64,000 nt of DNA. It comes from an uncultured Rhodospirillaceae bacterium. GTDB lineage: Bacteria; Pseudomonadota; Alphaproteobacteria; Rhodospirillales; Rhodospirillaceae. The notes beneath the pieces are model-generated. The model was not told the DNA's origin and made no database searches. It was given only the letters and a program-made list of their open reading frames with translations. Below are positions 57,793 to 64,000 of the stretch, piece after piece. How positions within the stretch are numbered: the stretch's first letter is position 1; each line of letters begins with the position of its first letter. The position numbers and the translations under genes are program-made. Where the stretch lies: the NCBI GenBank assembly GCA_943787205.1, contig CALSLN010000014.1:62001-126000 (forward strand), read 5' to 3'.

Positions 57793-59253
57793 CTAGCCAC
57801 GCCAGAACCGCGGAAGTACGAGTACCAATACGGTATAGAGTTCAAGCCTGCCTAGTAGCATTCCTAACGCTAGTAGCCATTTCGCGGCGTCTGGTAAGCT
57901 GCTGTAAGTCCCTGCTGGGCCAATAGTAGAGCCGAGGCCGGGGCCAACATTAGAGACAGCGCTTGCGGCGCCCGATAGAGCGGTCATGAAGTCGAGCCCT
58001 AAAGCGGCAAGGGCAACAGCCAGTAAGCAGACGGTTAGGGCGTATAGATAGAAGAAACCCATAACCGAAGTAGCAACAGAGTCATCAATGGGCCGTTTGT
58101 TGAAATAGGGAATAAAGACGCCATTTGGCTGCAAAAGCTGCCGTAGTTGAACCCGCGCGACTTCGAAGAGGACCTGAAAGCGAAATATTTTAATGCCGCA
58201 GGTGGTGGATCCCGCACATCCGCCAACGAACATGAGCATGAAGAGAACGACAACAACAAACCCGCCCCATTGCCCAAAGTCAGCGGTCGCGTATCCAGTG
58301 CCTGTGATGACTGAAACTGTATTGAACGATGCAAAGCGCAGCGCCGTAAGGGGACTGTAAGTTCCCGTGTAGCTCAGGTAGGCCGCAATTAGTGCCACGA
58401 ATACAATAACTGTGCCGACAAACCACTGTACTTGGCTGTCTTTCCATAAGGCGTCGGCTCGGCCCCGGATAACTTGGACATATAGCAGGAATGGAATGCC
58501 GCCGACGATCATGCCGACAGTGGCTATAGAATCTATGATCCCACTGTTGAAATACCCCATGGACGTGTCGTGGGTAGAGTAACCGCCAGTCGCGATCGTC
58601 GTCATTGCGTGTGATACGGCATCTAGGCCGTTCATACCGGCGATCCAGTATAGTAACGCCCATAGCGCTGTAAGGCCGATGAAGACCATGACAAGTGCTG
58701 CGGCGACTTGGGTTGCCCGGGGGAGAACTTTTTCTTGAGCTTCGAAGCCTTCGACTTTGAACATTTGCATGCCACCGACCTTAAGCATCGGCAAGATCGT
58801 TAAGGCCATGATGATGATGCCGAGCCCGCCGAGCCATTGCAGAATGCTGCGCCACAGTAACAATCCAGGTGGTGCGGAGTCCAAACCCGTGATCACCGTA
58901 GCGCCGGTTGTCGTTATCCCCGACATTGCTTCGAAGAAAGCGTCAGTAAACGATAACCGGAAATCGGAAATCATAAACGGTAGGCAGGCGAATGCCGGAA
59001 GTACGATCCAAGACAAGGTGGTGAGCAAGAAAGCTTGGCGAAGAGTTAAGGTGACTTCCCCCGTGCGCGTTGTCATGACTGTTGCGGCGCCAACAAATAG
59101 TGTGAAGGCTGCAGATACGGCGAAGGCTGCCCAGTCGGGGTTACCAATATAAAGGTCGACGACAGCGGGTATCCCCATACCTGCTGCAAGAATAATGAGC
59201 AGGAGTCCTAGGACAAGAAATACTGGCCTAAAGTCGATTATAATAATCGTCAT
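57793..59253 (-). CDS. trkH: TrkH-family potassium uptake protein
   Basis: 486 residues, K+ channel-like subunit of the Trk system with four M1-P-M2 repeats. Seen: AMSGITTTGATVITGLD with WRSILQWLGGLGIIIMALTILPML, then MTTIATGGYSTHD, SFNTVSVITGTGYATADF and GGCAGSTTCGIKIFRFQ, the selectivity-filter loops with the Gly residues of the K+ path. Trk needs a TrkA subunit, not present here. Minus strand, convergent with hslO; the region before folE is 140 bp. Confidence 0.93.
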   Translation of the reverse strand: MTIIIIDFRPVFLVLGLLLIILAAGMGIPAVVDLYIGNPDWAAFAVSAAFTLFVGAATVMTTRTGEVTLTLRQAFLLTTLSWIVLPAFACLPFMISDFRLSFTDAFFEAMSGITTTGATVITGLDSAPPGLLLWRSILQWLGGLGIIIMALTILPMLKVGGMQMFKVEGFEAQEKVLPRATQVAAALVMVFIGLTALWALLYWIAGMNGLDAVSHAMTTIATGGYSTHDTSMGYFNSGIIDSIATVGMIVGGIPFLLYVQVIRGRADALWKDSQVQWFVGTVIVFVALIAAYLSYTGTYSPLTALRFASFNTVSVITGTGYATADFGQWGGFVVVVLFMLMFVGGCAGSTTCGIKIFRFQVLFEVARVQLRQLLQPNGVFIPYFNKRPIDDSVATSVMGFFYLYALTVCLLAVALAALGLDFMTALSGAASAVSNVGPGLGSTIGPAGTYSSLPDAAKWLLALGMLLGRLELYTVLVLVLPRFWRG

Positions 59254-59393
59254 GGCGTTAGGGCCTGCTTACATGTTTTTTTAATGCGCCCAGGTAAACA
59301 TATGGCTAGGGCGCAAGCGATGGCCGTAGCATAAACCAGTCTCGTAACACCCAAAAGCGCTACGATTAGTATTTGGTGGTGAGCTCGAGAGGG

Positions 59394-60032
59394 TTACGAC
59401 TTGCCGATAAAGGCAAGGAACTCCTTGCGAGTTGAGGGATCTTCGCGAAAAGCTCCCAGCATGGTGCTCGTTATCATCGTAACGTTCGGCTTATGTACGC
59501 CACGGGTACTCATGCATTCATGACTTCCCTCAATCACGACGGCAACACCCTTCGGGGCAAGGACGTCGTTGATGGTGTTTGCAATTTGGGCCGTCATTTT
59601 TTCTTGGATCTGAAGGCGTTTTGCATAGGCTTCAACAACGCGTGCCAACTTAGAAATCCCGACCACACGACTGTCTGGCAAATAAGCCACATGTGCGCGT
59701 CCGATAATAGGAACCATATGATGCTCGCAATGAGACTCATAATCTATGTCCCGGAGGACGACCATTTCATCGTACCCTTCTGTTTCTTCAAAAGTCGTAC
59801 GCAGTATGGATTCTGGATCCTGCAAGTAGCCCGCAAAGAATTCTCCATAGGATCTGGCTACGCGATCAGGTGTACCTAGTAACCCTTCACGATTAGGGTC
59901 GTCTCCAGCCCACCGAATAAGCGTCCGGACAGCCTCTTCTGCTTCGCTTCGGCTTGGCCGGTCAGTCGTTGACTTGCTCTCGCCGTGGTCTCTGGCAATC
60001 CTCTCTGAGGAGCCTGGCTGAATTTGGGTCAT
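59394..60032 (-). CDS. folE: GTP cyclohydrolase I
   Basis: About 212 residues, converts GTP to dihydroneopterin triphosphate, the first step of folate synthesis. Seen: [19 protein letters not shown], the zinc ligands in [32 protein letters not shown] and [14 protein letters not shown] 60032 has AAAGGGA upstream; ATG 60050 is an alternative. N-terminal 30 residues are variable. It stands between trkH and apaG on the same strand. Confidence 0.96.
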   Translation of the reverse strand: MTQIQPGSSERIARDHGESKSTTDRPSRSEAEEAVRTLIRWAGDDPNREGLLGTPDRVARSYGEFFAGYLQDPESILRTTFEETEGYDEMVVLRDIDYESHCEHHMVPIIGRAHVAYLPDSRVVGISKLARVVEAYAKRLQIQEKMTAQIANTINDVLAPKGVAVVIEGSHECMSTRGVHKPNVTMITSTMLGAFREDPSTRKEFLAFIGKS

Positions 60033-60123
60033 GATGCGTCCCTTTAGCACTGCGCATAGGTTTACGCGCTCTCAGCTTCTGAATAATTCTACGCTCTTGT
60101 TACGAAACGGTTAGCCTAACGGA

Positions 60124-60516
60124 TCAATTAATCGGCGCGGAATCATATGGACTGTCTAGAGAAAACGCCGGTATTTCAACGTCAAACCGCTCGCCTTCGG
60201 CACTTTCCATCTCGTAGGTGCCTACCATAATGCCCGATGGTGTCTGAAGCGGCGTGCCACTCGTGTACTCAAAAGAATCTCCCGGATTGAGTACAGGTTG
60301 CTCGCCAACAACACCTGAGCCTTTTACTTCCTGCAATCGACCGAGCTTGTCGGTTATTCTCCAGTGTCGGTTAAGAAGCTGAACAGTTTCTTCGCCCGAA
60401 TTCTCGATTGATACTCTGTATGCCCAAACATAGTGCTCTTCGTCTGGCTCAGATTGTTTATCCAGATAAAATGGACGAACCGATATCGTGATGGCGCGTG
60501 TGGTCTTTTCGTACAT
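60124..60516 (-). CDS. apaG: ApaG protein
   Basis: 130 residues, an all-beta ApaG domain protein of unclear function (mutants in other bacteria affect cobalt resistance and Ap4A levels). Seen: TISVRPFYLDKQSEPDEEHYVWAYRVSIEN, LNRHWRITD, VKGSGVVGEQPVLNPGD and YTSGTPLQTPSGIMVGTYEM, all standard ApaG blocks. It lies 98 bp downstream of metZ on the same strand; the metZ-apaG association is common in alphaproteobacteria. Confidence 0.95.
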   Translation of the reverse strand: MYEKTTRAITISVRPFYLDKQSEPDEEHYVWAYRVSIENSGEETVQLLNRHWRITDKLGRLQEVKGSGVVGEQPVLNPGDSFEYTSGTPLQTPSGIMVGTYEMESAEGERFDVEIPAFSLDSPYDSAPIN

Positions 60517-60614
60517 TATATTTTTGGCCGTACCCGCTCTTATGGTGACTGACTAGATATACCCTCATATTGCCTTACCAAGGTAGTGCCGTTGGCCAAT
60601 TTCTCAACCCTTTC

Positions 60615-61808
60615 TCAAGTGGATAGAGCGGTATCCAAGTCTTTGATCAAATCATCCACAGATTCAAGGCCAACGGATAAGCGAATAAAACCTGGGGTTA
60701 TGCCGACTTTCGCTTTGTCCTCATCGGACAAACGCTGATGCGTTGTTGTGGCAGGGTGGCAAATCAAACTCTTTGCATCCCCCAGGTTATTGGAAATATC
60801 AATGATGTTGAGGTTGTTTAAGAATCTGAAAGTTCGCTCTTTTCCACCATCTAGTTCGAAGGCGATGACCGTACCGCCACGCTTCATTTGTTGCATTGCT
60901 AACTCGTGTTGAGGGTGTGAGATCAGCTCTGGGTAAAGAAGTTTGTTTATGTCGGAATGGGTAGATAGATGGGACGCAATTTTTGCGGCTGAATCGCAGT
61001 GTCTGTCAATTCGTAGTGACAAGGTCTCTAAACCTTTGAGAAGGACCCAGGCATTAAACGGGCTCAATGCAGGTCCGGTATGCCGAATAAAAGGGGTTAC
61101 TGTGTCTTCAATGAAAGATTTAGTCCCCAGCACCGCGCCACCGAGGCATCGGCCTTGGCCGTCAATATGCTTGGTGGCTGAATAGATAATAACGTCCGCG
61201 CCTAGCTCCAGGGGTTTCTGAAGTTCAGGTGTCGCAAAAACGTTATCAACGAACACTGTTGCGCCGGCATCATGGGCAAGGTCGCATACGGCGGCTATGT
61301 CGATTATTTCAAGACCTGGGTTGGATGGTGATTCCAGAAACACGGCGTTTGCTGGCTTTGACAGCGCTGTTTTCCAGTCGTCGAGGTTGGTGCCGTCAAC
61401 GATTTCCGTAACAATACCGTAGCGCGGAAGCAATTCCTCACAAATATATTGGCACGAGCCAAACAGTGCACGTGATGCGACGAGCCTATCACCTGTGCTC
61501 AGGTGACTCGCGAGTGCAGCGAAAACGGCGGCCATACCACTGCCCATGGCGCGGCACTCTTCAGCGCCTTCAAGAAGAGCCAGTCTGTTTTCGAACATAG
61601 CAACCGTTGGGTTGCCGAAGCGCGAGTATACGAAACGTTCAATCTCATGGTTGAAGGCGGCCTCAGCTTCCTCAGCATTTTTGTAGACGTATCCAGAATT
61701 GAGGAATATTGCCTCGCTGGTTTCGTCAAATTGGCTGCGCGTTGTGCCACCCCGAACGGCTTGAGTTTCGGTATTCCAATGGCGTTGGCTCTCGTAATCG
61801 ATGGTCAT
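60615..61808 (-). CDS. metZ: O-succinylhomoserine sulfhydrylase
   Basis: 397 residues, PLP enzyme joining sulfide to O-succinylhomoserine to give homocysteine. Seen: TQAVRGGTTRSQFDETSEAIFLNSGYVY, SRFGNPTVAMFENRLALLEGAE, FLESPSNPGLEI, the PLP Lys in YSATKHIDGQG, and the C-terminal GFIRLSVGLESVDDLI. AAAGGA precedes the ATG. Its leader contains a SAM-II riboswitch and an intrinsic terminator, so expression falls when S-adenosylmethionine is plentiful. apaG follows downstream. Confidence 0.95.
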   Translation of the reverse strand: MTIDYESQRHWNTETQAVRGGTTRSQFDETSEAIFLNSGYVYKNAEEAEAAFNHEIERFVYSRFGNPTVAMFENRLALLEGAEECRAMGSGMAAVFAALASHLSTGDRLVASRALFGSCQYICEELLPRYGIVTEIVDGTNLDDWKTALSKPANAVFLESPSNPGLEIIDIAAVCDLAHDAGATVFVDNVFATPELQKPLELGADVIIYSATKHIDGQGRCLGGAVLGTKSFIEDTVTPFIRHTGPALSPFNAWVLLKGLETLSLRIDRHCDSAAKIASHLSTHSDINKLLYPELISHPQHELAMQQMKRGGTVIAFELDGGKERTFRFLNNLNIIDISNNLGDAKSLICHPATTTHQRLSDEDKAKVGITPGFIRLSVGLESVDDLIKDLDTALST

Positions 61809-61828
61809 TGCGCGTCCTTTCCGGCAAT

Positions 61829-61856
61829 AAAAAACCCCCGACCGGTGAGGCGGGGG
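61829..61856 (-). terminator. Riboswitch-controlled intrinsic terminator before metZ
   Basis: On the minus strand CCCCCG (61856-61851) pairs with CGGGGG (61840-61835), followed by T6 (61834-61829). It lies between the SAM-II aptamer and the metZ start, as expected of a termination-type expression platform. Confidence 0.85.
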
Positions 61857-61868
61857 CAGAGCCCTCGA

Positions 61869-61920
61869 CCTTTTAGCGTTTGTTTAACGTGGCCGCAATC
61901 CGGTCTTCAAATCACCACGG
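61869..61920 (-). ncRNA. SAM-II riboswitch upstream of metZ
   Basis: Minus strand reads CGTGGTGATTTG, then GACCGG, TTGCGGCCACGTTAAAC and CGCTAAAAGG. These match the conserved SAM-II aptamer blocks (GUGGUGAUUUG, GACCGG, CACGUUAAA, CGCUAAAAAGG) in order and spacing, forming the H-type pseudoknot that binds S-adenosylmethionine. It ends about 60 nt before the metZ ATG with a terminator between. Confidence 0.9.
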
Positions 61921-62161
61921 TATTTGTTTTGTTAAACCGATTCATGGGTATGGTCAAGTCCGGCTGGACGACCGAGATCAACTGCGAAGCCGCCGTTTTC
62001 CGGGATTTCTATGGTTTTATAGGGCTCTGATGTGGCTTCTCTGGCAGTCGGATAATGTTTTCTGTTTGAACTATGATTATCTGTTAGCTAGAACTCACCC
62101 ATCAATCGGATGCCATCTGTACATTTTCCGTGCAGAGGGAACTTTTAGGTAGAGTATTAGA

Positions 62162-62818
62162 ATGACCGAAACAGTCCTAGAGCAGGCCCTAAATCTTCAT
62201 CAGTCAGGACAGCTAGAAGAAGCTGAACAGGCTTATCTCGACATTTTAGTAGATGACTCAGGGAATGCTGAAACGCTTAAACTGTTGGGAGTTCTTTCCT
62301 GCCAATTGGGCAAGTTTGATGATGGAATTAACTACATCGAAGCCGCCATCGAAGTCGATGATACTGTCGCTGAGTACCATTATGCATTGGGTCGTAGTTA
62401 TCTTGCCTCTGGTCGTGTTGACGATGGAATCAAAGCTCTCGTGAAAGCGGGTGAGGTGGACCCTAGTCGGGCGGATGTATACGGCGTCATCGGTGATACA
62501 TTCCAAAATGTTCAAAATTTCTCAGAGGCACTCAACGCCTATGAACGCGCTGTGGCGTTGGATGCATTCAATGTGAATTACCAGGTTGGTGCAGGTTTGA
62601 GCGCCGTGTTTTCAGGAAATACCGATAAAGCCACCCATTACCTTGAGAAGGCTGCGTCCGTGAACGATACGATCCCGCAGATTTTTTACGGCCTATCTCT
62701 TGTGAGTAGTGCTTCAGGTGACACTACAGGTGCCCTAGATATGATATCAAAGGCCGTCAAGCTGGACCCTGATAACCCAGAGTACCGCCGGCTATCTGAC
62801 GAGTACGCGTCCGCATAG
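62162..62818 (+). CDS. TPR-repeat protein
   Basis: 218 residues made of about six tetratricopeptide repeats: ALNLHQSGQLEEAEQAYLDIL, LGVLSCQLGKFDDGINYIEAAI, YALGRSYLASGRVDDGIKALVKA, VIGDTFQNVQNFSEALNAYERAV, GAGLSAVFSGNTDKATHYLEKA and GLSLVSSASGDTTGALDMISKAV (each under 25 residues, helix pairs). No signal peptide or enzymatic domain, so a cytoplasmic scaffold or the N-terminal part type of an O-GlcNAc-transferase-like protein is possible. Stands alone. No partner can be named. Confidence 0.83.
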   Translation: MTETVLEQALNLHQSGQLEEAEQAYLDILVDDSGNAETLKLLGVLSCQLGKFDDGINYIEAAIEVDDTVAEYHYALGRSYLASGRVDDGIKALVKAGEVDPSRADVYGVIGDTFQNVQNFSEALNAYERAVALDAFNVNYQVGAGLSAVFSGNTDKATHYLEKAASVNDTIPQIFYGLSLVSSASGDTTGALDMISKAVKLDPDNPEYRRLSDEYASA

Positions 62819-62923
62819 TTCATGCTGCTAATGTGCTGTGCCTTTGGAATAGGTTTTGATTTGCCCTGACACCGGTCAAGATGAATACTTATATCAAGAC
62901 GTGATCACAATTTTCTCAAACCC

Positions 62924-63157
62924 CTACATGCCACGTTTTCTTCGTGCTTTGACCTGCGTCCCAGTGACTAAGCTAACAATATGCGCAAGTGTAGCCAAAA
63001 TTAGCAAACTCATCATCACCATAATCAGACCATAGTTCAGAATTCTCGGCTTGAGTGGATCAGGCGGTTGTTTTGACCGGTAATAGCAGAGCGCGAATAA
63101 TCCGCATTCTGCTAAGAGGATAACTATGGTTATGATAAGTTCTGCTTGATTGGTCAT
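62924..63157 (-). CDS. Small two-helix membrane protein
   Basis: 77 residues, not recognised. Helices at about 8-25 (LIITIVILLAECGLFALCYY) and 41-66 (YGLIMVMMSLLILATLAHIVSLV), joined by a Pro/Lys loop (SKQPPDPLKP), and a very basic tail (KARRKRGM) suggesting the C-terminus stays in the cytoplasm. It is 61 bp downstream of the Sel1-repeat lipoprotein gene on the same strand and may be co-transcribed. Function unknown. Confidence 0.6.
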   Translation of the reverse strand: MTNQAELIITIVILLAECGLFALCYYRSKQPPDPLKPRILNYGLIMVMMSLLILATLAHIVSLVTGTQVKARRKRGM

Positions 63158-63217
63158 GATGAATTATCTATCTGGCTTCTAATAGGTTCAATTCTATATA
63201 ATTTCGTCACCTTGCGG

Positions 63218-63997
63218 CTACTCTAGAAGAGGGTCCTTAGCGCCAGGTGCACACGCCGTAAAAGATGCGTCATCCATACCGACCAATGCCACTGGTGCTT
63301 CACCGGGATCACCAGGCTGCCATTCTACGAGACCGAGATCTATCAACCGGCGCATATTAAACCGTGCTGCCATGTTGTCTTGTGGGCCGTCTGCTCTGCG
63401 GTACCAGCTTGCGGCTTGCTCAAAGTCTCGATCTACGCCAGCCCGGCATGATTCATAAATCTCGCCCATGGAGAAGAGCGCATTTGGATGTCCTTGCTTG
63501 GCAGCTTTACGGAACCATTTTATTGCGGTTTTCCAATCTTCCCCATCAACGCCACGACCTCTCGAAAGCATAAAACCGTACCAGTATTGACCCATATCGT
63601 AACCGCCTTCCGCCGATTTTTTAAACCAATCGGTAGCAATCGCTTCGTCGGCCTCTACGCCGGCACCTTGAACATACGCTGTGCCCAAGAAGAACTGAGC
63701 TCTGTGATCACCGGCTTCTGCAAGAGACTTGAATATTTTATAGCCGCGATCTAAATCACGTTCGGTGCGGTCACCATTCATCAGCCTGATGCCCAGCTGT
63801 AGTGTCGCTTCGTCAGATGATTGAGCTGCGTCTCCAAGCTCACTAGTTGTCATGGCTTGATGAAGACCTTGGTTGGGGAACCAAAGCTGCAATGTTTCCT
63901 GCTCCGTCCTGTCAGTCGAACAGGCGCTCATTGTCAGGCCAAGCAAGATTGTTGCTAGTGCGGAGAGTGTTCGTGAAATATTGATTTTTCCAAGCAT
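63218..63997 (-). CDS. Sel1-repeat lipoprotein
   Basis: 259 residues. N-terminal signal with lipobox LTMSAC, so exported and lipid-anchored. The rest is Sel1-like repeats: LGIRLMNGDRTERDLDRGYKIFKSLAEAGD, AQFFLGTAYVQGAGVEADE, GQYWYGFMLSRGRGVDGED and ALFSMGEIYESCRAGVDRD, each with the A-x-x-x-LG and G-V-x-x-D pattern. Such proteins mediate protein-protein contacts. ATG 63997 lies at the window edge; a longer start outside cannot be excluded. Confidence 0.83.
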   Translation of the reverse strand: MLGKINISRTLSALATILLGLTMSACSTDRTEQETLQLWFPNQGLHQAMTTSELGDAAQSSDEATLQLGIRLMNGDRTERDLDRGYKIFKSLAEAGDHRAQFFLGTAYVQGAGVEADEAIATDWFKKSAEGGYDMGQYWYGFMLSRGRGVDGEDWKTAIKWFRKAAKQGHPNALFSMGEIYESCRAGVDRDFEQAASWYRRADGPQDNMAARFNMRRLIDLGLVEWQPGDPGEAPVALVGMDDASFTACAPGAKDPLLE

Positions 63998-64000
63998 GTC

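Noticed and set aside
61503-62030. Plus-strand frame of 175 codons crossing the metZ leader
   Set aside because: It is antisense to metZ and to the SAM-II riboswitch and shows no domain features.

Overview
The window looks like a chromosome segment of a free-living, probably marine or aquatic alphaproteobacterium, Rhodospirillales-like in gene order. Supporting signs are: a CcrM-type GANTC adenine methyltransferase with clustered GANTC sites and a CtrA-like box in front of it; a SAM-II riboswitch ahead of metZ; the argH-lptM-lysA-DUF4175 and ftsEX-ydcF-plsC gene orders; an etfB-etfA-hbd operon next to a PduO-type cobalamin adenosyltransferase; a B12-dependent ribonucleotide reductase; and frequent ATGA stop/start overlaps. 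I see no rRNA, tRNA, CRISPR array, insertion sequence or prophage.

Layout. 0-10 kb: uracil-DNA glycosylase, moaB, a TIGR04282/TIGR04283 glycosyltransferase pair, a CPA2 antiporter, a broken rnhB, ccrM, an SDR, an MscS channel and an MFS transporter. 10-25 kb is more accessory: a secreted two-repeat protein separated by one in-frame stop from a di-haem peroxidase, an MHS transporter, several methyltransferases, fliL, a TetR-controlled GST/quinone-reductase/DUF1772 locus with a perfect 17-bp operator palindrome, a DUF1838 Tat protein, an iterated 13-bp repeat, a beta-barrel protein, a class II aldolase and a PleD-like diguanylate cyclase. 25-39 kb: nrdJ, plsC-ydcF-ftsX-ftsE, a zinc-ribbon/DUF3426 protein divergent from ftsE, then DUF4175-lysA-lptM-argH facing tlpA. 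39-49 kb: two GT39+PAP2 envelope modules on either side of hbd-etfA-etfB-pduO, the second with an LptF/LptG permease. 49-53 kb: three tandem alpha/beta-hydrolases, a type III polyketide synthase and an isoprenylcysteine-methyltransferase-like enzyme, a compact putative biosynthetic cluster. 53-64 kb: recX, an ABC-2 permease, argD-argF-hslO, trkH, folE, apaG, metZ, a TPR protein and a Sel1-repeat lipoprotein.

Functional links: pduO makes the adenosylcobalamin that nrdJ needs. argD, argF and argH cover three arginine steps. lysA and metZ belong to the aspartate amino-acid family. The GT39/PAP2/LptG genes point to lipid A or LPS decoration and export.

A striking feature is the number of broken reading frames: rnhB, DUF4175, lysA, argH, GT39, PAP2, a hypothetical gene, one hydrolase, and three in-frame stops. 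The frameshifts are mostly single-base changes in or next to homopolymers, and conserved sequence continues in the next frame. I read most of them as likely base-calling errors, not decay, but cannot prove this. Such genes are given here as whole loci with the break sites stated.
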